Assembly (NCBI GenBank): GCA_965200805.1
Contig: OZ241384.1
Coordinates: 1,116,001-1,180,000 of the forward strand
From: MPNP01 sp026709725
Lineage (GTDB): Bacteria > Pseudomonadota > Alphaproteobacteria > Rhodobacterales > Rhodobacteraceae
Reading direction: 5' to 3'
Length of the DNA: 64,000 bases
In this document: positions 7,890-16,729 of the stretch, piece after piece
Layout: each line of letters begins with the position of its first letter
Numbering within the stretch: the stretch's first letter is position 1
Translations under genes and position numbers: made by a program
The notes under the pieces: model-generated
Database searches by the model: none
Told to the model about the DNA's origin: nothing
What the model saw: only the letters and a program-made list of their open reading frames with translations

Positions 7890-10646
7890 TCAGACCTCCG
7901 GGGCATCCTGCAGGGCCGCGAGGACGCGCGCGGGTGTTGCGGGCAGACTCCGGATCCGGACGCCGGTGGCATTGGTGATGGCGTTCAGAATGGCCGGAGC
8001 GGTCGGAATCAGGGCATGCTCGCCCAGTCCCTTGGCACCATAGGGGCCATTGGGATCAGGATCCTCGATGATATGACAGACGATGGGCGGAACATCGCCA
8101 AATGTCGGCACCAGATAATCATGCAGGTTGTTGGTGACCTCCGGAACGTAGTCTTCCATGAGTGCCATGCCAAGCCCTTGGGCGATGCCACCCTGAATCT
8201 GCCCTTCCACCAGGGTCGGGTTGATTGCACAACCCACATCATGGGCGGCCTCCATATGGAGAACATTCACAGTCCCAAGACCCGTGTCGAGTTCAACCAC
8301 TGCCAGTTGGGCTGCATAACCATACTGGGCATAGGGCTCACCCTGCCCATTGGCATCAAGCGGAGTGATGGGCGGATCATAGGTTTCAATGCTCCCGAAG
8401 ACATAACCCTCTGCATCGACCGCGAGACTCCCCAAGGCCAGCTCCTGCTGTTCACTTCCGGTTGACACAATGGTCCCGTCATCGGCAAGGCGCAGGGCAC
8501 TCTCTTCGGCCACATTCATCTGACGGGTCAGCTGCCGACGCAAGCCCAGACCGCAGAGACGGGCGGCATTCCCTGACACATAAGTCTGCCGGGATGCCGA
8601 TGTCTTTCCGGCATCGGGTGTCTGACCGGTATCGGCACCGAGACGTTCGAATCTGGCATCGGCAAGATTGAGTGACTCCAGAAAGATCTGTGCAATGACG
8701 GTGTTCGAACCCTGGCCGATGTCAATGGCACCCTGATGGAGCACAACCGTCCCGTCTGGTCGGATCCCTGCCTTGATGGTCGATGGATTGGGCATGGCCG
8801 TATTGCCGCACCCATACCATCCGGTGGCGATCCCGACACCGCGGCGAAGTCGGCCTGTCGGCTGCTGCTGATTGAATTGGGCTGTGGACGCCTGCCATGC
8901 GCTCCATGCCGGTCGCAGGGCTTCGAGACACTGACCGATACCAACGCCGCCGCCGAGACTCTGACCGCAGACCGTGCGATCTCCATCCCGCAAACAATTG
9001 CGCAGACGAAACTCGAGGGGATCGATGCTCAACTGGACTGCCAGTTCATCAATCAGCGACTCGATGGCAACAGCCGATTGCGGAACACCAAAACCCCGGA
9101 AGGCTCCGGCAGGCACGCAATTGGTGAGGATTGCCTCGCTTCGGGCCCGGTAGTTGTCCACCCGATAGGGGCCGGAAGCGTGGACCGGTACCCGGTTGGT
9201 AACCGCCGGTCCCCACGATGCATAGGCACCGGTGTTGAAGGTGCCGTCGAAGGTAATGGCTGTGAGATCACCATCCGCGGTGGCGCCGATCTGCATGCTG
9301 ATCCGTGCCGGATGCCGTTTGGTTGTCGACATCATGGATTCGGGACGCGAATATGTCAGCCGGACCGGTCTGCCGGTCTTCAGGGCAGCAAGCGCGAGAT
9401 AGGGCTGGACCGAAAGGTCAAGCTTGGTGCCAAACCCGCCACCCACGGCAGTGGGCACAATGCGGATCCGTTCGACCGGCAGGTCCAGAATCTGCTGGAG
9501 GGAGTCCCTGTCCATATAGGCCGATTGGGTACAACCATGGATGACCACCCGATCACCCTCAAGGTGGGCAGACCCCGCCTCGGGCTCAATGGGGGCATGC
9601 TCGACAAATGCCGTCACGAATGTCCCCCCGACCACCGTGTCGGCATTCACCATGGCGACCGACGCGTCCCCACACTGGACAAGGCCACCACAGAGATGGT
9701 TGCCATCACGATTGGCGTGCACGCGTGCTGCTTCGGGGGCCATCGCCTCGCTGAGTGTCATCACGCCCGTGAGAGGTTCCCAGTCGACGGGAAACAGTGC
9801 CGGATCGAAATCAGCCATGGCCGCTTCGTCTCCGACAACGGCGGCAACTGCCTCACCCTGGAACCGTGTTTCGGTGACAGCGAAAACCGGCTGGTCGACA
9901 TGATCGGGAAAAACGCCAAAGCGGTTGAGGCCCGGAACATCATCAGCGGTCAGGATGGCCTCATATCCCTCATGCGCGGCAAGGTAGGATGTGAGATCAC
10001 CGAAGCGGAACCGGCACCGGGATGCCGGCGACCGGATCAGACGGATGACCAGTGCATCGGTCGGAGCCACATCATCACCAAAGGTGTCCTGTCCGGTCAC
10101 CTTGGCCCAGCCGTCAAGCCGGGGTACACGCTGCCCGATTGCCAGGGGCGGAACGGGCCCCGCCGGGGGTGCCCCGTTCCGGCACTTCGTGATGCTGGAA
10201 ATGAGTTTGCGGTAGCCCGTGCACCGGCAGAGCACCCCGCCCATGGCATCATCAATCGTCTCAGCCCAGCATGATGTGTCCGTCTCCATGGAGGCAGCGG
10301 CCACAATCATCCCCGGTGTGCAGATCCCGCATTGCACAGCACCTTCATTGATAAATGTCTCGGCCAGGACCCGGACGGCAGGTGATGTGTCGATCAGCCC
10401 GGCTGCGGTCTGAACCCGGCAGCCCTGAACCCGTCGGGTTGTCGTCAGGCAGGCGCACATCTGGCGGCCATTGACAAGTACTGTGCAGGCACCACAATCC
10501 CCGGCATCACAACCGACCTTGACATCCTTTGCGGCAAGCGTGTTGCGCAATGTCATCGACAGCCGATCACAAGCCCGATCAGGAGGGACGGCAACCTGCT
10601 GACCGTTCAGTTCGAAGGCAATGCCCTCGGGGGATGATCCTGTCAT
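7890..10646 (-). CDS. xanthine dehydrogenase-family molybdenum hydroxylase, fused Fe-S and Mo subunits
   Basis: A 918-aa fusion. The N-terminal ~155 residues are a two-cluster [2Fe-2S] subunit: C46, C51, C54 and C64/C66 (GCDAGDCGACTVLVNG), then C106, C109 (QCGICTPGM), C140 and C142 (CRCTGYRK). The rest is the molybdopterin-binding large subunit, with GGFGTK near residue 400, AFRGFGVPQ near 515 and the catalytic glutamate in KGLGEHALIPTAP near 874. Such enzymes hydroxylate N-heteroaromatic carbons using water, for example nicotinate at C6. Start ATG 10646 overlaps the flavoprotein stop as ATGA; an upstream in-frame start would reach back into that gene. Fusion of small and large subunits is less common than separate genes. 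Confidence 0.9.
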   Translation of the reverse strand: MTGSSPEGIAFELNGQQVAVPPDRACDRLSMTLRNTLAAKDVKVGCDAGDCGACTVLVNGRQMCACLTTTRRVQGCRVQTAAGLIDTSPAVRVLAETFINEGAVQCGICTPGMIVAAASMETDTSCWAETIDDAMGGVLCRCTGYRKLISSITKCRNGAPPAGPVPPLAIGQRVPRLDGWAKVTGQDTFGDDVAPTDALVIRLIRSPASRCRFRFGDLTSYLAAHEGYEAILTADDVPGLNRFGVFPDHVDQPVFAVTETRFQGEAVAAVVGDEAAMADFDPALFPVDWEPLTGVMTLSEAMAPEAARVHANRDGNHLCGGLVQCGDASVAMVNADTVVGGTFVTAFVEHAPIEPEAGSAHLEGDRVVIHGCTQSAYMDRDSLQQILDLPVERIRIVPTAVGGGFGTKLDLSVQPYLALAALKTGRPVRLTYSRPESMMSTTKRHPARISMQIGATADGDLTAITFDGTFNTGAYASWGPAVTNRVPVHASGPYRVDNYRARSEAILTNCVPAGAFRGFGVPQSAVAIESLIDELAVQLSIDPLEFRLRNCLRDGDRTVCGQSLGGGVGIGQCLEALRPAWSAWQASTAQFNQQQPTGRLRRGVGIATGWYGCGNTAMPNPSTIKAGIRPDGTVVLHQGAIDIGQGSNTVIAQIFLESLNLADARFERLGADTGQTPDAGKTSASRQTYVSGNAARLCGLGLRRQLTRQMNVAEESALRLADDGTIVSTGSEQQELALGSLAVDAEGYVFGSIETYDPPITPLDANGQGEPYAQYGYAAQLAVVELDTGLGTVNVLHMEAAHDVGCAINPTLVEGQIQGGIAQGLGMALMEDYVPEVTNNLHDYLVPTFGDVPPIVCHIIEDPDPNGPYGAKGLGEHALIPTAPAILNAITNATGVRIRSLPATPARVLAALQDAPEV

Positions 10647-11494
10647 GCATCGGTCTCCAGAGCCGCCGTGATGGCCGACTGAATGGCGCGCTTGCACAAT
10701 TCCCGGGCGGCATGGATGCGGTAGGGGCCGGTCCCGCGCACATCATCAATCGGCGCCAGGGGAGCAAGGGCCGCCGGTGCTAGCGTGATCTGTGTCACAA
10801 GTTCCCGGGCCGGGCGATCAATCAGGTCATGCTCGAGTGCATGCAGTCGGGTTGCGACAGGTGAGCATGATCCCACGGCGATGCGAACATCAGTCAGGGT
10901 TTCATCAGCATCAACCACGCACACAACCGCAATCATGGCGATGGAGATGACGAGGTACTTTCGTGCACCGAGCTTGATAAAGGCACTTGTTGAACGGTCC
11001 GGCACCGTGGGCACATGCACCGCCGTCACGAGTTCATCGTCCTGCAGGGCGATCCGGCGGGGCCCGGTGATGAAGTCTGCAAGCGGTGTTGATACCGTGC
11101 CACGACGTGAGGTGATTTCCACACTGGCATCAAGGGCCAGAAGCGGCGGCACGCCGTCGGCGGCAGGGGAAGCGTTGCAGATGTTGCCAGCCACTGTCCC
11201 GGCATTCTGGATCTGGATCGAGCCGACTTCCCGAGCCGCGGCCTTGAGGCAATCAAACGCCGCCGGGAGCGGGTGAGCGATGACATCTGCCCAGGGTGTC
11301 GCTGCACCGATCCTCCACCCAGCGGAGCTGTGGTCGATACCGATCATGGAATTGATACCACTGACATCAATGATTCGCGTGGGCGGCGGACCCTTGAGAC
11401 TCGGAAAGTAATCCGTGCACCCGGCAACAATCGTGGCCGGCTCCTGCAGCGACTCGACTGCACTCTCAATTGTTTCTGGTACGATATAGGTCAG
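10643..11494 (-). CDS. FAD-binding subunit of the molybdenum hydroxylase, predicted CTG start
   Basis: A CO-dehydrogenase-medium-chain-type flavoprotein. From the first ATG (11347) it would be only 234 aa and lack the N-terminal FAD motif. The same frame continues upstream without a stop and encodes the missing part: IVPETIESAVESL, VAGCTDYFPS near residues 23-32 and RIIDVSGIN. No ATG, GTG or TTG occurs at a suitable place, but CTG 11494 begins Leu/Met-TYIVPE, the usual start of the family, six nt after an AAGGAGGA Shine-Dalgarno sequence. That gives 283 aa, the normal length. The second flavin motif (TVAGNICNASPAAD) lies near residues 99-112. It is first in the operon. Confidence 0.85.
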   Translation of the reverse strand: MTYIVPETIESAVESLQEPATIVAGCTDYFPSLKGPPPTRIIDVSGINSMIGIDHSSAGWRIGAATPWADVIAHPLPAAFDCLKAAAREVGSIQIQNAGTVAGNICNASPAADGVPPLLALDASVEITSRRGTVSTPLADFITGPRRIALQDDELVTAVHVPTVPDRSTSAFIKLGARKYLVISIAMIAVVCVVDADETLTDVRIAVGSCSPVATRLHALEHDLIDRPARELVTQITLAPAALAPLAPIDDVRGTGPYRIHAARELCKRAIQSAITAALETDA

Positions 11495-11508
11495 GGAACA
11501 TCCTCCTT
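11492..11508 (-). promoter_or_regulatory. Shine-Dalgarno sequence that decides a CTG start
   Basis: Reading the minus strand, AAGGAGGA (11508-11501) is followed by TGTTCC and then CTG (11494-11492). The ATG overlapping this spacer is in another frame and meets a stop after 11 codons. The strong ribosome-binding site with ideal spacing supports initiation at CTG for the flavoprotein subunit. Confidence 0.7.
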
Positions 11509-12012
11509 CTGCGCCTTCATATACGAATACTGCGCGTCAAATCCAATCGGTTCCCCGCTCCTTTGGGATAGCGGGTCAGAGATTTTTTGTGTCGGACGCT
11601 CCAGATATATTTCCCAGTCATGATGCTTCAGATTTGCCGGCGAAGGCTCAACCACTCATCTCAGCCTCGAAACAGTCAGCCTGCTCATCCGGCTCAATCG
11701 AACCGTCCCATGTCCTGTGAGACATGGAGCCTGATGGCACCCTTGCCTCGGAATGCATTCAGTTCAGCTTCGGGTGATTTTCAACCGATGAACATGTTGA
11801 TGCGTGCAATTTCGATTGATTGACAACGGAGTTTGAGTGGTAGAGATTTGCATGACTTTCTCAATCCGGGATTGGTGCATAACGGGTGGCACAACGAAGG
11901 ATGACGGGACTGTCTGATCGAATCGTTTCCGGATCGCAACTGGCGTGATCTCAAGGCAAATGTGGATTTGCATTCCTTCTTCTTTGGAATACGTCATGAG
12001 GTTTTTGTGAAG
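11495..12012. other. AT-richer gene-free stretch upstream of two divergent genes
   Basis: About 520 nt between the hydroxylase operon (minus) and the DUF429 gene (plus). It should carry promoters for both directions, but I found no clear sigma-70 pair, operator palindrome or hairpin. Small open frames here resemble no known family. Its lower GC contrasts with the catabolic island and may mark the edge of acquired DNA. Confidence 0.4.
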
Positions 12013-12528
12013 ATGGGCAAAGTTTGGATTGGTGCAGACCCCGGCGGCAAGAGAGCGTTTGGCGTTGCCATTTTAAGGGACTCGGAATGTTTGATCTGCA
12101 AGACTGTTTCATCCGTGCATGAGGCGGTCGAGTGGATTGACTCGCACTGCCGGGAAAGGGAAGAGAGTCCGAATGGGGTTGGCATTGATGCACCGCTTTG
12201 GTGGTCTTCGGCTGTGTGCGGTTGGCGCCGTGTTGACGAGAAGCTCCGCAAGTTTCAAAAGATCAATCGCAATAGTGTTCAGGCAGTGAACTCGCTTTGT
12301 GGTTCTGCAATTGCAGGTGGCATGCTGTTTGCACAACTTGTTCGAGAACAGCACCCCGACATTGAGATCACGGAATCACACCCGAAAGCACTTCTGCAGG
12401 CACTTGATCTGAACGGTGATTCGTTCGCAAAAGAATTCAGTGTTCCCAATACATGGACGACCGAACATGAGCGTGATGCGGTGATAGCGGCGGTGTGCGC
12501 CCGGGAAGGATTTTCTGGCCAATGGAAA
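12013..12528 (+). pseudogene. DUF429 family protein, 5' part, split by the transposon
   Basis: Encodes 172 residues beginning MGKVWIGADPGGKRAFGVAI, an RNase H-like fold start typical of DUF429 proteins, with VGIDAPLWWS near residues 56-65 and WTTEHERDAVIAA towards the end. The transposon enters after the TGG AAA codons (Trp-Lys). The frame then runs 9 codons into the transposon end and stops at 12558. Removing the transposon and one target duplicate joins this part in frame with 16996-17100, restoring a 206-aa protein. The function of DUF429 is not established. The start at 12013 is preferred over an ATG 51 nt upstream because it gives the family's N-terminus. Confidence 0.88.
12521..12528. 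repeat. 8-bp target site duplication, left copy (AATGGAAA)
   Basis: AATGGAAA directly precedes the left transposon end and is repeated exactly at 16988-16995 directly after the right end. Eight-bp duplications are characteristic of IS1595-family transposition. Confidence 0.95.
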
Positions 12529-12555
12529 GGGGATTATATACCAAAATCCCAATTT
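12529..12555 (+). repeat. left terminal inverted repeat of the transposon
   Basis: 27 bp, identical to the reverse complement of 16961-16987. It begins GGGGATTATATACC and ends CCCAATTT. The outer 11 bases GGGGATTATAT also begin both ends of the MITE at 18762-18910. Confidence 0.96.
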
Positions 12556-12559
12556 TGAC

Positions 12560-12586
12560 TTGACAGCCCCGGCATGATCTTATAGG
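12560..12586 (+). promoter_or_regulatory. possible transposase promoter at the inner edge of the left end
   Basis: TTGACA at 12560-12565 and a TATAGG box at 12581-12586 are separated by 15 nt, shorter than the usual 16-18. They lie 29 nt before the transposase start. The -35-like TTGAC belongs to the conserved inner part of the terminal repeat. Functional assignment is tentative. Confidence 0.35.
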
Positions 12587-12614
12587 AAAGTCCCAATTCG
12601 CAGGGAGATTCGCA

Positions 12615-13583
12615 ATGGAAGCACCGGGCAAGGCCTACCGCAAGGGCATCAGCCTCAAGAAGATCATGGATATGTTTGCCACCGACGAGGTGGCAAGGGA
12701 CTGGCTGGAATCGGTCCTCTGGCCCGATGGTCCGTATTGTCCGGACTGCGGATCATTCAATGTCCAGACGGGAATCCGGCACAAGACGATGACGCACCGC
12801 TGCCGGGAATGCAGGGACCGCCCGCAGTTCAGTCTCAAGTCGGGAACGGTCATGAAAAGCACCAAACTCGGCTATCGGGACTGGGCCATCGCCATTTATC
12901 TGCTGACCACCAGCCTCAAGGGTGTCTCATCGATGAAACTTCATCGGGATCTGGAGATCACCCAGAAGTCGGCATGGCACCTGCTGCACCGCTTGCGGCG
13001 CGCCTTCGAGGCGGGTGAGATGACTCCGTTCACCGGCCCCGTCGAGATCGACGAGACCTACATGGGCGGCAAGAGGAAGAACATGTCCAATGCGCAGAGG
13101 AAGGAAGCCGTCGGGCGCGGCACGGCAGGCAAATCCATCGTTGCCGGCGCGAAGGACCGCAAGACCAATCAGGTCATGGCCCGGACCGTTCCCGACACCA
13201 CGCAGGACACATTGCAGGGATTTGTGGCTGAGACCGTGGCCGATGACGCAACGGTCTACACCGATGAGCACAGCGCCTATGCGGGCATCCCCAACCCGCA
13301 CGAGACCGTCAATCACTCATCGCAGCAATATGCCGACGGCCAAATTCACACCAACGGCATCGAATCCTTCTGGGCCATGTTCAAGCGGGCGCACAAGGGC
13401 GTCTATCACAAGATGTCACCGAAGCACCTCCAACGCTACATCACCGAGTTCGCCGGCCGTCATAACATGCGGGAGGGCAACACGATGGAACAACTCGAAC
13501 TGATCGCCACCCGGATGGCGGGCAAGCGGCTGACCTACACCGCCCTGAAAGCCGACAACGGCCTCTCGAACGCCGCGCACTGA
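12615..13583 (+). CDS. IS1595 family transposase
   Basis: A 322-aa DDE-type transposase (ISXO2-like). It has an N-terminal zinc ribbon with C42, C45, C63 and C66 (YCPDCGSF and HRCREC). The catalytic core shows VEIDETYMGGKRK with the first Asp near 144, VYTDEHSAY with the second near 216, and the third acidic position near 251 in TNGIESFWAMFKRAHKG. The C-terminal LQRYITEFAGRHNMR is typical of the family. Start ATG 12615 has GGGAGA 7 nt upstream. The full length and intact motifs suggest an active enzyme. Confidence 0.95.
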   Translation: MEAPGKAYRKGISLKKIMDMFATDEVARDWLESVLWPDGPYCPDCGSFNVQTGIRHKTMTHRCRECRDRPQFSLKSGTVMKSTKLGYRDWAIAIYLLTTSLKGVSSMKLHRDLEITQKSAWHLLHRLRRAFEAGEMTPFTGPVEIDETYMGGKRKNMSNAQRKEAVGRGTAGKSIVAGAKDRKTNQVMARTVPDTTQDTLQGFVAETVADDATVYTDEHSAYAGIPNPHETVNHSSQQYADGQIHTNGIESFWAMFKRAHKGVYHKMSPKHLQRYITEFAGRHNMREGNTMEQLELIATRMAGKRLTYTALKADNGLSNAAH

Positions 13584-13664
13584 TGAGGGTGGCAATGCAC
13601 TTGACTGACAGCGGAGATATTTCTAGAGGCTGATCCTTGATGAAAGGACAGCCTGTGATCCGAT

Positions 13665-13674
13665 CCCCCCCCCC
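13665..13674 (+). repeat. 10-C homopolymer tract at the start of the methyltransferase gene
   Basis: Ten consecutive C residues. With 10 C, ATG 13640 (MKGQPVIRS...) is out of frame with the long downstream gene. With 11 C it would be in frame and add 26 residues to the TTG-started protein. Homopolymer tracts that place a start in or out of frame are the classic layout of slipped-strand phase variation in restriction-modification genes. A sequencing or assembly error in the tract is the main alternative. Confidence 0.7.
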
Positions 13675-13716
13675 AGCACGGTCGAGACCGCCTTCAATCT
13701 TGAACTGGCGAACCAG

Positions 13717-16587
13717 TTGCGGATCCGGCATCCCCGCTGGCAGGAGGCCGACGCCGTCGCCGCCGAACAGACCGGAATCATCGCCAATCAGCCGCGAAAA
13801 CGGCCCGATATCGTCATCCGGCATCCCGGCGCCGCTCCCGTGGTTGTCGAGACCGAGTTCGCTCCCGCTCGCGATGTCGAGCAGGAGGCCACCTCCCGCC
13901 TAGGTGAAACCATCAAGGGCAAACGGGTCGAGGGCGTACTGGCCGTCCGTGCACCGAGGGAATTGGCACATGCGGACCAGAGCCGTCTGGGAGAGGCAAT
14001 CGGCGGCGCCGGTTTCGAGTATTGCCTTTTCTCGGATTGGGACGCCAAACCCATCCGCTGGCCGGACCAGGGATGGCTGGCCGGTGGCATCGATCATCTC
14101 GCGGATGCCATCGAGGCCGCCGCCCTGTCGGAAACCCGGCTGACCGCCGCCGCCAACCGACTTCAGGCGGGAGTGGCCAGTGGGGCGGCCCGGCTCCGCT
14201 CCGAACAGACAACCCGACCCGACATGTTCACCGCCATGGCCGGCATCCTGCACCAGGAAGACGGCGAGCAGACAACCCGCATGGCCGTGGCGATGATCGC
14301 CAATGCGCTGGTCTTCCAGAGCGCCATTGCCGGCAATCACGACATCCCGTCACCGGAAGCGATGCGGGATCCGGGCAGCGGGCAGGTTGCCAAGACGGTG
14401 GTGCAGGGCTGCTGGCGGGACATTCTGACAATCAACTACTGGCCGATCTTCCATGTCGCCCATGAGATCCTCGGGGCCATCCCAGCGGCTGTGGCCAATG
14501 GCTTCCTCGACGATATGGTGAATCTCGCCGGCGATCTGGCCGGTTTGGGCGCGGCCAGCATGCAAGATCTGTCCGGACAGATGCTCCAGCGCCTGATCAC
14601 CGACAGGAAGTTCCTGGCCACCTTCTACACCCTGCCGGCGTCCGCCGCTCTTCTGGCCAATCTTGCACTGGATCGCATCGACGTGGACTGGGGTGACGCA
14701 TCCAGCGTGACCGCCCTGCGGATTGCCGATCCCGCCTGCGGGACCGGCTCCCTCATTGGCGCCGCCCAGCAGGCGGTCGCTCTTCGGCACCGTCGCCGGG
14801 GCGGCGATGACCGGGCCCTGCACAGGGCCATGATGGAAAAAGTTCTGTTTGCCGCCGACATCATGCCCGCCACCACCCATCTGACGGCCTCCATGCTCTC
14901 GAGCGCCCATCCCGGCACCGTGTTCGGCGGGACACGGATCTACACGATGCCGTATGGGGCGCCGAGGGGCCGGGCGGATATCGGCTCACTCGACCTCATC
15001 GTGGCGGAACAGATGATCTCCATTTTCGGTGATGGTAACGTGACTCAGGCAGATGGGGATGGAGAGAGCAAAGGGGCTGTGGCAGTCCTGGAACACGAAA
15101 GCTGCGATCTGGTGATCATGAACCCGCCGTTCACGCGACCCACAGGCCATGAAGCAGGCAAAGTGGGCGTTCCGGTCCCCTCCTTTGCCGGTTTTGCCAC
15201 GAGTGAGGAGGAACAGCGGTTGATGTCCGATCAGCTCAAGGACATCCGCAGCAAACTCATGCGACGCGCCAAGCGTGCGCAGGGCTTTGCCGCCCCCATG
15301 CCGGCCAGTCACGGGAACGCTGGTCTGGCTTCGAACTTCATCGATCTGGCCCATGCCAAACTGCGGCTGGGCGGCCAGTTGGCCATGGTTCTGCCCGCAG
15401 CATTTGTCCAAGGTGCCGCGTGGCGACCGGCCCGGGATCTTCTGCGGCAGGCCTATCAGGATGTTCTCATCATCGGTATCGGCGCTGACGGATTATCCGA
15501 CTTGGCGTTCTCGGCGGACACAGGCATGGCGGAAGTGCTGGTGGTTGCCTCCCGTCGCCCATCCCCCTTTGACACGAGTCCCTGTCGCGCCATGGCCGTG
15601 ACGCTGCGCGGCCGGCCCGCCACATGCCTTGAAGGCTCCATTCTGGCCGACTGCATCAAGGCAGGGCGGGTCGGTACCGCATCGGCGGGACGCCTGACCC
15701 TGGGTCCGGACCGACCTGTGGGCAGTTTTGTGCGCGCCGATCTTGAGAGTGCCTGTCAGGCGATCGGGGTGAATGCACTGACCCTTGTGGACACGCTGAG
15801 CCAAATGGCCGCCGGATATCTGGTCCTGCCACAGCGGCAGGATGCATGCGCCCTCCCGCTGTGCCGCCTGGGAGTTTTGGGGGACCGGGGTGTGTTCAGC
15901 ATGGATGTCAACGGCACTAACGGACGCGGCCCCTTCGACATCCGTGCCATCGACGATGGTGAATTCCCTGAATGGCCCACCCTGTGGGCGCATGATGCCA
16001 AGCGGGAGACCCGCCTCGTTGTTTCGCCCGACACGCAGGGCGTTGTCCGTCCGGCCTGTGCGGACCGCGCTCAGACCCTCTGGGACAGGACCGCCTCCCG
16101 CCTGCACTTCAGCTGCGACTTCCAGCTCAACTCCCAACCGCTGGCCGCCTGCCTGACGGAACGCCGCTGCATCGGGGGGCGGGCTTGGCCGAATTTTCGG
16201 ACAGAGCGGGAGAGCTGGGAGATGCCGCTCCTTCTGTGGGCCAACTCCACGCTCGGCCTCATGGCCTTCTGGTGGCATGGGACCCGCCAGCAGCAGGGAC
16301 GGTGCACCGTCTCCATCTCACGCCTTCCGGATCTGCTGACCCTGGATGCCCGCGAATTGTCCGGGACACAGATTGCGCAGTGCGGCGAAATCTTTGCACG
16401 GTTCCGCGAGCAGACCCTTCTGCCGGCCAACGAAGCCTATCGGGACGCGAGCCGCCAAGATCTGGATGCGGCCCTGCTGGTCGATGTGCTGGGGCTGGAT
16501 GCCGCCATCCTCGAGAATCTGGCCATTCTGCGCGAACAATGGTGCCGTGAGCCGAGTGTGCATGGGGGCAAGACCACGGCTCCGTGA
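13717..16587 (+). CDS. N6-adenine DNA methyltransferase-like protein (possible type IIG / defence cargo)
   Basis: A 956-aa protein counted from TTG 13717, the first usable start in the long frame. Family methylase motifs are clear: motif I DPACGTGSL near residues 337-345 (AdoMet binding) and motif IV NPPF at 469-472 (adenine N6 catalysis), followed by the HAKLRLGGQLAMVLPAAF block typical of N6 methylases. The N-terminus has RPDIVI then VVVETEF (D31, E45, E47), a layout like PD-(D/E)XK nucleases but with Glu where Lys is expected. The C-terminal ~300 residues may be the target-recognition region. An upstream ATG at 13640 is separated by one missing base in the C tract, so expression may switch. 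It lies wholly inside the transposon as cargo. Confidence 0.8.
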   Translation: MRIRHPRWQEADAVAAEQTGIIANQPRKRPDIVIRHPGAAPVVVETEFAPARDVEQEATSRLGETIKGKRVEGVLAVRAPRELAHADQSRLGEAIGGAGFEYCLFSDWDAKPIRWPDQGWLAGGIDHLADAIEAAALSETRLTAAANRLQAGVASGAARLRSEQTTRPDMFTAMAGILHQEDGEQTTRMAVAMIANALVFQSAIAGNHDIPSPEAMRDPGSGQVAKTVVQGCWRDILTINYWPIFHVAHEILGAIPAAVANGFLDDMVNLAGDLAGLGAASMQDLSGQMLQRLITDRKFLATFYTLPASAALLANLALDRIDVDWGDASSVTALRIADPACGTGSLIGAAQQAVALRHRRRGGDDRALHRAMMEKVLFAADIMPATTHLTASMLSSAHPGTVFGGTRIYTMPYGAPRGRADIGSLDLIVAEQMISIFGDGNVTQADGDGESKGAVAVLEHESCDLVIMNPPFTRPTGHEAGKVGVPVPSFAGFATSEEEQRLMSDQLKDIRSKLMRRAKRAQGFAAPMPASHGNAGLASNFIDLAHAKLRLGGQLAMVLPAAFVQGAAWRPARDLLRQAYQDVLIIGIGADGLSDLAFSADTGMAEVLVVASRRPSPFDTSPCRAMAVTLRGRPATCLEGSILADCIKAGRVGTASAGRLTLGPDRPVGSFVRADLESACQAIGVNALTLVDTLSQMAAGYLVLPQRQDACALPLCRLGVLGDRGVFSMDVNGTNGRGPFDIRAIDDGEFPEWPTLWAHDAKRETRLVVSPDTQGVVRPACADRAQTLWDRTASRLHFSCDFQLNSQPLAACLTERRCIGGRAWPNFRTERESWEMPLLLWANSTLGLMAFWWHGTRQQQGRCTVSISRLPDLLTLDARELSGTQIAQCGEIFARFREQTLLPANEAYRDASRQDLDAALLVDVLGLDAAILENLAILREQWCREPSVHGGKTTAP

Positions 16588-16729
16588 GATGTCAGATATG
16601 GACCGATGGCTGCATTTCAGGCTTGGCAGAGATGCGCCGACCCTGACAACCTGCAATTATTGTCATCTGGCAGCGACCGGAGTAACCGGGTAAAAGAACG
16701 AAGACAGTAGCCAGATGAAAGGTGACGCC

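Noticed and set aside
13727..13867. PD-(D/E)XK nuclease site at the N-terminus of the transposon methyltransferase
   Set aside because: The spacing of RPD and VVVETEF is suggestive, but the essential Lys is replaced by Glu, so I do not call a nuclease domain.
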